Position numbers and translations under genes: made by a program
Notes under the pieces: generated by a model
Seen by the model: only the letters and a program-made list of their open reading frames with translations
Database searches by the model: none
What the model was told of the DNA's origin: nothing
Shown: piece by piece, positions 44,301 through 49,220 of the stretch
Position numbering within the stretch: position 1 is the first letter of the stretch
Layout: every line of letters starts with the position of its first letter
Origin: Manduca sexta
Lineage: Eukaryota > Arthropoda > Insecta > Lepidoptera > Sphingidae
Assembly: GCF_014839805.1 (NCBI RefSeq)
Contig: NC_051138.1
Coordinates: 4,648,983 to 4,712,982 of the forward strand
DNA: 64,000 bases
Direction of reading: 5' to 3'

Positions 44301-45353
44301 TCTTGATAAATATTTAATTAACATTCCGCAAGTCTAAATTGTAGCTAGGTAACCGTCGATCGGTAAGGTCAGACTTGAATGTGCCAACGTTGTAACTTTA
44401 ATTGTGATATAATAATTACTTTTAAACATAGAGTAGTGTTCACCTGTCACTGTCAACATACTACAAATTACTTATTTTAGCTTTAATATACTCGGGTGTC
44501 TTCTTCTAAAAGTGAAGTCAATCCAAAAGTCGTGATTTTCACTAAACTAAACAAAAATATAGAATCTGTATGTAAATTTAGAGTTCAAGACTGCTAGTCA
44601 AGACTAGATGACATAGCTATAGTTGAATTTCCGGTTTTTAATTTTTTACATATTTGACAAAGATTAATTTACATAAATTGTGATTAATGCTTTACGGTTT
44701 TTTTTACTATTATTAAATTCATAATACAATAATATAGTAAGATTTAATAAGATGTCAAAAAAAAAGTTATCGCCATAAGCGATATTCAATTAATTATTTT
44801 CCCCTCTCTATTTAAAAACATATAATAATATAAAAATATTTCGTCACATAAATTGTTTGCAACCAGCATTGTTCTTATGATTGTACAAAAATACTCCACA
44901 AAATCACTTTTAAAGTATGTAATGCAATCGTGCGGTATATCATTAATCATCACAGAACTTGACACGTTTGTATGAGAAACTAGACCATTGACATTCGAGT
45001 CATTGTGTCCAGCCGCGTTGTCCCACTACATTACGACAATGTCAACATTTCGATTATCTAAGCTGGGTGTATGTTTAATGACTGGCCTCGGTAGACAATT
45101 TTTTTACCCAAATTACACCATACCATAGTCACTAACTGAGTTTTACTCGCATTATATCCGTTTAAAAATTTTAAGTGTGCATTAATTTTGCTTAATTAAT
45201 ACTTGTAACTGACATTCATGTTTTATTATTAACATAATGTCCGCATAAACATTGTTTACCATCGTTACTAAAGAGATTGCCTATACATTTCAAGGTAAAT
45301 TAATTATAATGAAAGTGATATTGTTTACTCACAATTTTCACGTAGTGGTTCAT
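2236..45353 (-). CDS. Small secreted protein, cuticle/extracellular-matrix-like, split over giant introns (3' end outside window)
   Basis: Spliced model joined from 45353-45333, 21436-21295 and 2337-2236 on the minus strand; 265 coding nt, 88 codons plus one base, continuing beyond the left edge. Seen: the exons join in phase (0, then 1) and give a classical signal peptide of about 20 residues (MNHYVKI + ALVLCACVALTSA, cleavage before QF), an aromatic/Ser/Asn stretch with FGDFSDF and FGSNYNY, the segment ARDPRANT, then GPVLFPP and GASGYGFVPP. Splice sites are good: donor GTGAGT at exon 1; branch-like ACTAAC plus CCTCAG before exon 2; donor GTAAAT; CCAG before exon 3; donor GTAAAC. Known: insect cuticle genes often put only the first residues in exon 1 and interrupt the signal peptide. 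Inferred: a secreted cuticle or matrix component. I do not recognise a named family and see no chitin-binding Rebers-Riddiford consensus here. The exons have higher GC than the introns around them. Confidence 0.72.
3838..3965 (+). repeat. Degenerate LINE-tail-like repeat (AGCAGACCCGGCGAACTTCG)
   Basis: It begins CTAGCAGACCCGGCGAACTTCG. This resembles the short GC-rich 'actagc...cccg...cttcg' heads of dispersed repeats that appear elsewhere in the window (13.7, 17.9, 18.5, 22.2, 29.8 and 55.0 kb). The right boundary is not defined. Confidence 0.4.
4395..4665 (+). mobile_element. SINE family B, old diverged copy
   Basis: Diverged copy of the tRNA-derived SINE seen best at 28343-28630 and 48835-49152. 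Shared landmarks are the promoter-B-like GGTTCAAAACCC near 4439, 'AAAACATCGTGAG' near 4508, 'AAGTCTAC..ACCCGCACTGAGCG' near 4570 and a tail ending in GGGCTGGTGATATTTATTT. It has many substitutions and small deletions. Confidence 0.6.
4700..4935 (+). repeat. Dispersed lepidopteran-type repeat (CATAAGACTTAATATCTCATGT ... TACCATCAGGCGAACGGC)
   Basis: The sequence runs from about TAGATGGTGTTGCCACCG through CATAAGACTTAATATC, GGCGAGCGCAGTGAAATACC and TACCATCAGGCGAACGGC to GCTCGTCTCGTC with an A-rich end. I know this text order from dispersed repeats common in moth genomes. No terminal repeats or target duplication could be assigned, so the class is left open. Confidence 0.5.
6064..6222 (+). mobile_element. 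hAT-type MITE, CAGTGGCGAAAGG family
   Basis: Starts CAGTGGCGAAAGGTCC and ends TTCACCACTA. It contains the family core GATTCCTATCGGCTTCCCTTT and CTTGCAGATTGCAT. Flanks TAATATAT (6056-6063) and GATTATAT (6223-6230) match at six of eight bases, a decayed 8-bp target duplication as expected for hAT elements. It has no coding capacity. Confidence 0.7.
7228..7315 (-). repeat. Dispersed repeat with CGAAACGTCGG-like hairpin (family E), minus copy
   Basis: Read on the minus strand it contains CCGTGATCATGAAGGCTG, then GCAAACGTCGGAAGAAA and an A-rich tail with AAAAAACCGCG. That is the same order as the plus-strand copies at 23.4, 42.6, 54.5 and 54.7 kb. It is diverged in the hairpin part. Confidence 0.55.
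7418..7606 (+). mobile_element. hAT-type MITE with exact 8-bp target duplication and long internal hairpin
   Basis: This 189-bp element begins CAGTGGCGAAAGGTG and ends GGCCACTG. The terminal inverted repeat is CAGTGGC. It is flanked on both sides by the identical octamer CAGTGTCT (7410-7417 and 7607-7614). Known: hAT transposons make 8-bp duplications and often start with CAG. The right half is an inverted duplication: 7528-7559 pairs with 7568-7599, 32 bp with one mismatch and an 8-base loop. The element is non-coding and mobilised in trans, if at all. Confidence 0.85.
8383..8555 (+). mobile_element. Tc1/mariner-like MITE, CAGTCAGNCNCAAAAGTA family
   Basis: The ends are CAGTCAGGCTCAAAAGTA at left and TACTTTTATGGCTGACTG at right, inverted copies of each other with few mismatches. 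A TA precedes the left end; the right TA has mutated to TT. It is 173 bp and AT-rich inside. A second copy is at 31961-32138. The open frame across it is incidental. Confidence 0.75.
9296..9537 (+). mobile_element. SINE family A, tRNA-derived, near full length
   Basis: The head has a tRNA-like promoter: a degenerate A-box region, then GATCCTGGGTTCGAATCCCGGGTCAGGC, which includes a B box and a T-arm-like stem (about 9350-9377). The body has GTGCCCGATATGGCGATAGG, CTCGCCCCCTATCACATCA and TGCGCCTCTGCATACCCC and ends near ATAAATGCATAATGTGTG. No intact cloverleaf or anticodon arm can be defended, so this is not a tRNA gene. Other copies: 19774-19900, 27004-27258, 55744-55886. Confidence 0.8.
9905..10213 (-). 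mobile_element. SINE family B, near full-length minus copy
   Basis: On the minus strand it starts GACAATAGCCTAGTTGGTTG and has an RNA polymerase III-type head with a B-box-like GGTTCGAAATCC. It then shows AACATTGTGAGAAAATC, CTATAGGAATTTTGAGGG and GTCTACCAATCCGCAC, and ends GGCCCGTGCCCAGCAATG...CAGGGCTGATATTATAAG. Collinear with 48835-49152. Confidence 0.8.
10310..10447 (-). repeat. Dispersed repeat family C, minus copy
   Basis: Read on the minus strand: TTTATATGAGAACGGCAAAGTGAC, then GTAAGTGGAGTGGGGCC and AGTCGACACAATTATGCCGG. It is collinear with 50458-50732 and 63550-63805. The 70-codon open frame over it is a by-product. Confidence 0.65.
12776..12872 (+). mobile_element. SINE family B, 3' fragment
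   Basis: It matches the last third of family B: GCGTGGTGGACTAAGGCCTAATCC, CTCTCAGTAGTAG, GAGGAGGCCCGTGCCCAAC and ACAGGGCTGATATT. A truncated 5' end is usual for retrotransposed copies. Confidence 0.7.
13675..13900 (+). repeat. LINE/SINE-tail-like repeat family D
   Basis: It carries the family text order CTAGCGTTTGGTTGCCGTTG, GCCCGCGTGAAAATGTTTTTC, CGGGAT, CCAGAATAAAAAGTA, CCAAATTTCATCGAAATC and a tail with AGACAGACGGACTGACTG. Sequences of this kind are dispersed in very many arthropod genomes as tails of non-LTR elements. No protein remnant is visible. Confidence 0.6.
15897..16050 (+). repeat. Dispersed repeat family C, diverged copy
   Basis: Landmarks are GTACGTCAAAGTGACCTACT, GATGGTAAGTAGAGTGGAGTC, CAGTCGACACAATAATGCCGG and CTTACGTGGGCCACTATGG, in the same order as 63550-63805. 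Confidence 0.65.
17875..18040 (+). repeat. LINE/SINE-tail-like repeat family D, diverged
   Basis: Text order 'GTTCGCGACTTCACCCG', 'TTTTTCTGGAATAAAAGTCC', 'AGCTATACATTTTCCAGGAATAAA', 'CTCCATACGAAATTCCATTG' and 'AAATCCACTTGATAGTT' corresponds to family D at 22150. The 60-codon frame across it is incidental. Confidence 0.55.
18540..18738 (+). repeat. LINE-tail-like repeat (ACTAGCGACCCGCCCCGGCTTCGCACGGG)
   Basis: It begins ACTAGCGACCCGCCCCGGCT and continues to CCGCATCAAAATCCGTTGCG, TAGTTTTAAAGATTTAAGCA and an ending GCGACTTTGTTTTATACTATG. This is a very widespread arthropod dispersed repeat. The head and tail are well kept, so the copy is less decayed than the other tails here. Confidence 0.65.
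19774..19900 (+). mobile_element. SINE family A, 3' fragment
   Basis: It contains GGAATTTGTGCCCGATATGG, CGATAGGCTCGCCCCTATCA, CGCCTCTGCATACCCCTTCG and AGATAAATGCGTGATGT. The tRNA-like head is missing, consistent with 5' truncation. The minus-strand frame over it is not a gene. Confidence 0.75.
20108..20636 (+). repeat. Minisatellite, eight ~61/69-bp units forming four alternating dimers
   Basis: Units begin ACCAGAATTTAAGTCAATGTC at 20108, 20169, 20238, 20299, 20368, 20437, 20506 and 20575, with spacings 61, 69, 61, 69, 69, 69 and 69. Odd units read GTCAGTATTGA...ACTCCTAAAAT, while even units read GTCAATATTGA...TCTATAAT. The array therefore grew as a two-unit repeat of about 130-138 bp. The short hairpin GCCAGC-CCGA-GCTGGC lies just after it (20643-20658). 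It sits in intron 2, about 660 bp downstream of exon 2. Confidence 0.92.
21295..21436 (-). CDS. Exon 2 of secreted-protein gene (signal peptide core and mature N terminus)
   Basis: This is a 142-bp exon (47 codons plus one base). The acceptor is strong: ACTAACA as a branch-point candidate at about 21463-21469, then CTTTTCTATTTGTCCTCAG. The exon starts GCTTTAGTGCTG and encodes ALVLCACVALTSA, which completes the signal peptide begun in exon 1. Cleavage is predicted before QF. The mature part has FNHFGDFSDF, SFGSNYNYLSS and AAARDPRANT, and ends in the first base of a glycine codon before GTAAAT. The frame is open throughout, and codon third positions are GC-richer than the flanks. The hydrophobic core alone would be too short without exon 1 and fits it precisely. 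Confidence 0.8.
22150..22350 (+). repeat. LINE/SINE-tail-like repeat family D
   Basis: It has GCTCTTGCTCGCGACTTCGC, CCACGTGAAAGAATCTTCCG, GGATAAAAGTCCCGCTATAT, CTCCATACAAAATTTTACAA, AATCCGTTCAGTAGTTTTTG and a CAGACATACATAAA tail. It is the clearest copy of the family in the window. Confidence 0.65.
23280..23448 (+). repeat. Dispersed repeat with CGAAACGTTGGGAG hairpin (family E)
   Basis: It shares 'AATGATTTCTTATGTTTACG' at its left with the pair at 54490 and 54614. On the right it has GCAAAATCTTCGAAACGTTG followed by GGAGAAAATAATATAAAAACCCG. Confidence 0.6.
24069..24464 (-). other. Two abutting open frames of unknown status
   Basis: Two minus-strand frames lie end to end (24464-24279, then 24278-24069), with 61 and 69 codons. 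The second has SDLKDIIASVISMYYEP and YHTVEILYSITTIYGRL, which read more like protein than most frames here. There is no clear splice site, no recognised domain and no GC or codon contrast strong enough to call a gene. They lie within intron 1 of the secreted-protein gene, on the same strand. They may be a decayed element or chance. Confidence 0.15.
27004..27258 (-). mobile_element. SINE family A, near full-length minus copy
   Basis: On the minus strand: ACTGCCTCGATGGCGTAGTT, a B-box head with CCTGGGTTCGAATCCCGGGT (about 27182-27201), GTGTCCGATATGGCGATAGG, CTCGCCCCCTATCACATCAT and ATGCGTGATGTTATT. Both strands carry frames that are by-products of the SINE. Confidence 0.82.
27970..28090 (+). 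repeat. LINE/SINE-tail-like repeat family D, decayed
   Basis: A weak match: 'GGCGGACGGCCGCGAAAATA', 'TTTTTCTGGGATAAAAATA' and 'ACTGTCTATCCCGGTA' follow the family order. Boundaries are uncertain. Confidence 0.35.
28343..28630 (+). mobile_element. SINE family B, near full-length plus copy
   Basis: The head is GCGACGATGGCCTCATCGGT with B-box-like GGTTCAAAACTC. It continues GAAAACATCGTGAGGCC, CTATAAGAATTTTGAGGGTA, GTCTACCAATCCGCACAGAG, CCTAATTCCTCTCAGTAG and GCCCGTGCCCAGCAGTGGGA. The minus-strand 64-codon frame over it is a shadow. Confidence 0.8.
28954..29117 (+). mobile_element. hAT-type MITE, CAGTGGCG family, decayed
   Basis: It begins CAGTGGAAAATGGTCCATAT and has the core CGATTCCTGCCAGCTTCAC, GAACGACTTGCACACC and the right end TTTACCTTTCGCCAAGA. 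No matching 8-bp flanks remain. Confidence 0.6.
29222..29479. mobile_element. MITE with 27-bp perfect terminal inverted repeats
   Basis: 29222-29248 (starts ATATCGCACTCTTAAT) is the exact reverse complement of 29453-29479 (ends ATTAAGAGTGCGATAT). The 258-bp element is AT-rich and non-coding. If the terminal AT/TA bases belong to the target site, the flanks are TA on both sides, as for Tc1/mariner-type insertions; this is ambiguous because the end is itself palindromic. Perfect ends imply a recent insertion compared with the other MITEs here. Confidence 0.85.
29785..30003 (+). repeat. LINE/SINE-tail-like repeat family D
   Basis: Text order ACTAGCTTTTGCTCGCGGCT, GGCCCGCGTAAATGAGTTTT, CCGGGATAAAAGTCCTG, TATCAAATTTCATAAAAATC and GGGGACTTTGTTGTATAATA matches the family. 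Confidence 0.6.
30004..30190 (-). repeat. Dispersed repeat related to family D, opposite orientation
   Basis: On the minus strand it begins with 'ACTAGGTTTTACTCGCTACT' and has 'GCGTGAAAATGTTTTACC', 'TTGATGAACG', and, near its other end, 'CCAAATTCGTTCAGCCGTTC'. It abuts the plus-oriented copy at 29785-30003. Confidence 0.5.
31961..32138 (+). mobile_element. Tc1/mariner-like MITE, CAGTCAGCCACAAAAGTA family
   Basis: This is a 178-bp element with ends CAGTCAGCCACAAAAGTA and TACTTTTGTGTCTAACTG, flanked by TA at 31959-31960 and 32139-32140. The interior shares AAATTCAAAATTGCATATCGCC with the copy at 8383-8555. Confidence 0.82.
34541..34590 (+). mobile_element. hAT-type MITE, CAGTGGCG family, left-end fragment
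   Basis: The left end CAGTGGCGAATAGTGAAATT, TTCCGAAAGGAATGTCGACA is recognisable. The rest of the element cannot be followed. Confidence 0.5.
34823..35841. mobile_element. Non-autonomous DNA transposon, about 1.0 kb, 16-bp inverted ends
   Basis: The left end TAAGGTGCGTTGGGGT and the right end ACCCCAACGCGCCTTA are inverted repeats with one mismatch. Similar GGGGT-type motifs recur inside each end (GCATGGGGTTAATCCGG, ACAAGATGGGGTCGCAGG, GATCTTACCCCAAC), as is usual for subterminal transposase sites. No transposase reading frame is present; the internal short frames are AT-driven. Target duplication and superfamily are unresolved. Confidence 0.65.
37030..37194 (+). mobile_element. MITE family F, about 165 bp
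   Basis: The left end CTGCCATTTTCAATAAACGA and the right end 'TTTATTGAAAACGGCAG' are inverted repeats with one mismatch over about 17 bp. TA is on both sides (37028-37029 and 37195-37196). The interior TTTTTCGATCTATCTCAAAA and ATGGACCAATCAGAA is shared with 41758-41900 (inverted) and 61476-61608. Confidence 0.8.
38669..38879 (+). mobile_element. hAT-type MITE with exact 8-bp target duplication
   Basis: This is a 211-bp element from CAATGGTGAAGTCC to TTTCGCCACTG, flanked on both sides by the identical octamer ATTGGCAG (38661-38668 and 38880-38887). The core CGATTCCTGCTGGCTTCCCT matches the family. The first bases have drifted from CAGTGGCG. Confidence 0.82.
39991..40197 (+). repeat. Tandem duplication, two units of about 105 bp
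   Basis: Units start GTGTACTGATTGATATA at 39991 and GTGTACTCATTGATATA at 40096. Both continue TGACCAGTAAAATCTATA, GGCCAGAATATAAAGTAAAC and ACCAGGAAAATGACAA with only scattered differences. It is a simple local duplication with no coding potential. Confidence 0.88.
40962..41005 (-). repeat. Fragment resembling the 3' end of SINE family A
   Basis: ACATCACGCCTCTATCGAAT followed by AGGGGTAGGCAGAAAC has the 'catcacgc..tatc..gaaggggta-gcaga' order found at 27007-27048. It is too short to delimit. Confidence 0.35.
41758..41900 (-). mobile_element. MITE family F, minus copy
   Basis: On the minus strand it starts ACCGCCATTTTAAATAAAGA and continues CCCCAATCGCTTTTTCGATA, ATGGACCAATCAGAAC and ACAAATGACTTATTTTGATT, collinear with 37030-37150. 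The distal end is decayed. Confidence 0.7.
42610..42702 (+). repeat. Dispersed repeat with CGAAACGTTGGGAG hairpin (family E)
   Basis: The core reads CCGTGACCCAGAAGGCTGCA, AAGTCTTCGAAACGTTGGGA and GAAAATAATAATATAAATAA. In the core, GAAGGC pairs loosely with GTCTTC around TGCAAA. Confidence 0.7.
45333..45353 (-). CDS. Exon 1 of secreted-protein gene (start codon, MNHYVKI)
   Basis: The coding part of the first exon is 21 nt: ATG at 45353-45351, then AAC CAC TAC GTG AAA ATT, followed by the near-consensus donor GTGAGTAAAC. It reads N-terminal polar residues with a lysine just before the hydrophobic core supplied by exon 2, exactly as a signal peptide requires. The start context (GTGAACATGA) is acceptable for an insect. 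Very short coding first exons of this kind are a known feature of insect cuticle-protein genes. The upstream sequence is GC-rich. Confidence 0.72.
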
Positions 45354-45940
45354 GTTCACGTTGTTGGATGTTGTTGAGGTGTTAGGGGCACTGTCACAGT
45401 ATCACTGCAGCGGTGTAGCGCGCGCGGTGGCGAGCTTTGATGCGTACGCGCAGACTGACGGTCACGCCAGGCGGGAAACTGTCAGGCGGCAGCCGCTCCC
45501 GCTGCAACACCAAGCGTACGGAGACGGTAGTGGTGCGGCCGCTACCGATACCGCGTCGGTGGCCGCCGCAAAAACAGGTAATTGTTAACAAAATAGATCA
45601 CGTGCCTAATAAATAATGAAAACGGATCGCGGGCATGTGGAAACCGTTTCGCAAACACACAGGGACCTTGGCTGCTGCCAAACGGTCCGATTCGATAGTA
45701 ATTTAATTAAAGTTTCGTAAAAATTGTGTACGTTAATTTTTCTTTACGTACAATGTGGTGTGACGGGTGGGTGTTGGCGGCGTGCGAGTGAGCCGGGTAG
45801 TAAGCAGCAAAGCAGCTCGGTCACAATATATAGGACAGAGCGCGACCTCCGACACGCGCGGGAACTGCGCCAGTGCGCCAGTGCGCCGGCGCATACCACG
45901 TACTCCCTGCCTCCGCTGACGACACTACTATCACATACGC
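45354..45940 (-). promoter_or_regulatory. Candidate promoter and 5'UTR of the secreted-protein gene
   Basis: A GC-rich island (mainly 45360-45580 and 45755-45930) breaks the AT-rich background directly upstream of the start codon. On the minus strand it holds TCAGT with its A at about 45456, matching the arthropod initiator and giving a leader of about 100 nt. Farther up is CTATATATT at about 45825-45833, with TCACT at about 45787-45791. Spacing between the last two is longer than the usual 30 bp. Short open frames on both strands reflect GC content. The start site is an inference. Confidence 0.45.
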
Positions 45941-47882
45941 TCGTAGGGATCCTATCGTGGACATACTATTACTATCTCGATCAACCAACAATTTACGGAG
46001 CCTTTTTGTATGCAGACTATTAAACCATAGTTGCTAATCTAAATCGGTTATTTAATCGTCTAAAATCTCCATTCAGTACTTTGAATAAATTAATGTTATC
46101 GCTCATTACAGTGATGATAAATTATATTTGTTACCGCTTTTTAATATAACACAGTTATAGAACGCATTTATTATTGCAAGTCCTTTTGTTATATTCAACA
46201 ATAACAATTCTTGGGACAACTTACTACAACATAAAGCGGTTATGATATTGACATTGAGATAGTATTGTCCAATGTCAATATTTTTTTCCACTTATACAGT
46301 AATTACACTTCAAGATCCAAATAATTTTATAAATTTACATTAAGTTTTATTATTGCTTACCGGTTTTATGCTTATTGCATAACATTTATTTTTAATTTTC
46401 ATAAAAACAATTAAATAGGTTTTTTCTAAAATTCATGGCTGAAATTTATGCAAAAATGTCTTGTTACTCAATAAAGGATGAGTAAATTCGTAGCAATGAG
46501 CATAATCATAATATAATCCGGATTAATTATGACGCAAGCGCTACGATCGCTACGCGCGTAGCAGTTCTACACACATGACAACACATGTGATTATGACACG
46601 TATCTAGGCGTAGTAAAGGTGTATACACAATACTTTATGTACTATAATCTGATTACTCAAATATTGTTTCTATATGACAAAGATAAAATGAAATGGCAAA
46701 ATATTTTGCAGTGTTGTTTGTTATAATTCATGTAAACATAGAGGATCGTCTCGGTTTACTGGGTTTTTCCGTAGCATGAAAACACTCAAAATACATAGGG
46801 TAAATACAATAATATGTTTATTCTGTGAAAGTCCACACACTGGGCCACCACAGTGCCACAGTAATACAATAGTGCTAGGGACTTTTATAGCAAGAAAGGG
46901 TTTTCACGCAGACGCAACCGCAAGCAACACTTAATATATTATAATTATTATAGATTGAAAATGTTATTATTGATGTAAATATTAATAGGAGGTACCGCAG
47001 TGATATTTCATCATATATCTTAACATTACTTAATATAGTTTGGAAGTGGCCATTAATATTATTACATACATTTAAATACTTGTCAAAATATTCTCTCGTT
47101 TACGTAAAAATTTGCCATTTATATGTTTTAAAACTTCCTGCAACTCTGCATTAATTACCTTAAAACTGTATATTAATTTACAAATACGTAGTTAAAACTA
47201 ATAACTATACTTAGGCATATTGCAGACGCTGACTACTTAATGTCGAGAATCACCACCATGTAACTTCGTCTGCGCGATGCCTTAGACTGTAAAATTACCA
47301 AATTTCACAAAAAAATATGTTTGTTGTTTGCCATTTATAATGTGATTATTTATGTCCATGATCAAAACAAAGTCGACAAACGAATTAACCTCTCCAAAAA
47401 CATATGAAACACAATATATATGGCGAAGTGTTCATTGATACAACTATCACGTCACTAACGTGATGGTAAAGGTCATCACTGTCCATAAGTTGTAGAATAT
47501 ACGATTAATTGCAAAACAATTGGTACTAATGGAATAGACTAATGAATGCTTTAAAATCCATAATATAGTTTATTCCAGTTTAAAAAATATTACTCTGCCT
47601 CCAACATAAATAAAAAGGAAAGAACTACAAGTAAAGATATGATCAGAGAGGCAAACATGTCCCTAACGGGGTCTCGAACGCGTGATAAGCATGGCATTAC
47701 AGTTTTTTTTTTTTATTTATACATTAGTTGCACCATCATTGTACTACTACATCCTTACAAATAATACAATGAGTCTTCTTATTCTAGGTGATAAACCTTT
47801 AAAGATGTATATAACATTTCAATCATACGTAATAAGTAAACGGCCGTCTATGTTCTATTTTGACCAGCTCCTTTTTCCACAC

Positions 47883-48084
47883 TTAGCCCGTAGCAAGTCG
47901 GGCTGTTGTGCGTGATACACCATCTAGGTCCAGCCAGCCTAACTCCTTCCAGTAACGCAGGACTTCCTGATTCCTCCACAGACCTGTCGGAATGACCCAG
48001 GTGTACCGAGGATCTTAGCCCGTTGTGCAGCTACTCCTTCGCATTCCAGGATAACGTAGGAAGCTGTTTCGTGTTTGAGGTGTC
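47883..48084 (-). pseudogene. Non-LTR retrotransposon ORF2 C-terminal fragment, frameshifted
   Basis: On the minus strand one frame reads HLKHETASYVILECEG then VAAQRAKILGTPGSF. A second frame continues with VLRYWKELGWLDL, DGVSRTTARLATG and a stop at 47883-47885. Known: R1/Jockey/I-type LINE polyproteins end in a segment of the form ETA-HVILECEGVAAQR-KILG...-L-ELGWL after the reverse transcriptase (and RNase H where present). The frame change, plus a stop just upstream of the HLKHETA segment (TGA near 48085), shows a dead copy. The part upstream of about 48090 is not recognisable. It lies outside the gene, with no obvious role. Confidence 0.75.
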
Positions 48085-48834
48085 AAGGATCATAGCGAGC
48101 GTTCATTAATGATGGCACGTTCGCCTTTCTGGACAAACCTGGGAATATACCTCGTTTGTCATTTTAAAATAATATCTTAAACTCTACTGGAAATTTAAAC
48201 ACATTCACTCAATATTTCTTACTACGTAAAAACCATTTTGATTTTCCTTTACGTAAACTTTTAATGCTTGAGTTCACTGACCTGCCCGCTGATTCATCTT
48301 TTATGCGTTTTGTATTTATAATATTGTTCATCTGTGTCCGTATGTTACATTACATTGGTAATATAGAGTTAACAGTTCTCCTTTTTTACTGTCTTTAAAT
48401 GAAATTAGCCCACAATATACCATAGTATAGAATTATCACCAATGTAACGCTCCTTTAGAATTTATTTAATTGTCTCCTACATCAATTGCCCAAACCTTAT
48501 TAAAAGCATTACGAACAAGTAATTACTTACAGCCGTAACATACTTTATGAATAATCAATATGTTCATATGCAAAATAAAATATTAGGACTACTTAATTTC
48601 ATCTATAAACAATTTTTCCGGTCCGTAATGCATAATTTTAGGTAAACCGTATCGGAAGTAATAAAAGTTGACCGCGGTGTACAATAAAGAGAAACTAGAT
48701 CATTAAAATATTGAAATTGCAAAAGGAAATATTGTATGTAGCAAGAAATATTGTAATTAAATGGCTATAAAGCTTAGTTTATAAATAATTACATAGGTAA
48801 AAAAAAAATATAGAAAAGGGTCATAAATAATAAT

Positions 48835-49152
48835 AATATCAGCTCTGTATTATATACTTGCCCACTGCTGAGCACGGGCCTCCTCTACTACAGAGGGATT
48901 GGGCCTTAGTCCACCACGCTGGCCTAGTGCAGATTGGTAGACTTCACACACCTTCGAAATTCCTATAGAGAACTTCTCAGATGTGCAGGTTTCCTCACGA
49001 TGTTTTCCTTCACCGTTAAAGCGAACGATAAATTCACAAAGAATACACACATGATTTTTCAGAAAAGTCAGAGGTGTGTGCCCTTGGGATTTGAACCTGC
49101 GGACATTCGTCTCGGCAGTCCGTTCCACACCCAACTAGGCTATCGCCGCTTC
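48835..49152 (-). mobile_element. SINE family B, near full-length minus copy
   Basis: Collinear with 9905-10213. On the minus strand: GCGGCGATAGCCTAGTTGGG, B-box-like GGTTCAAATCCC, CATCGTGAGGAAACCTGCA, CTATAGGAATTTCGAAGG, CCAATCTGCACTAGGCCAGC and GAGGCCCGTGCTCAGCAGTG. The open frames on both strands here (up to 143 codons) are produced by the SINE and are not genes. Confidence 0.82.
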
Positions 49153-49220
49153 GCATATTGCATATTAGTACCTATATGTCGGGTTTCCATTTCGAAACAT
49201 TTCACCTTTCGCCCCTGCAG
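49153..49220 (+). mobile_element. hAT-type MITE, right-end fragment
   Basis: TAGTACCTATATGTCGGGTTTCC and AACATTTCACCTTTCGCCCC are the right end of the CAGTGGCG family. It directly abuts the SINE at 48835-49152, suggesting the SINE inserted into or beside the MITE. Confidence 0.55.

Larger units (their letters stand above)
21437..45332 (-). other. Intron 1 (about 23.9 kb)
   Basis: This phase-0 intron interrupts the signal peptide, between donor GTGAGT (45332) and acceptor CCTCAG (21437-21442). Contents recognised are listed separately. Stretches with nothing recognised are 21437-22150, 23450-27000, 30190-31960, 32140-34540, 35842-37030, 38888-39990, 40200-41750 and 42700-45300. Within these, GC-rich patches at about 24480-24620, 25140-25250, 30605-30755, 36600-36680 and 37345-37420 stand out from the AT-rich background and are candidate regulatory DNA. 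Confidence 0.65.

Noticed and set aside
45352..45591. Open frames on both strands upstream of exon 1
   Set aside because: They coincide with the GC-rich promoter/5'UTR island. Neither has a recognisable domain, and the plus frame overlaps exon 1 antisense.
45724..46023. 99-codon plus-strand frame
   Set aside because: Spans the GC-rich and AT-rich parts with no composition change that follows the frame. It is better explained as promoter DNA.
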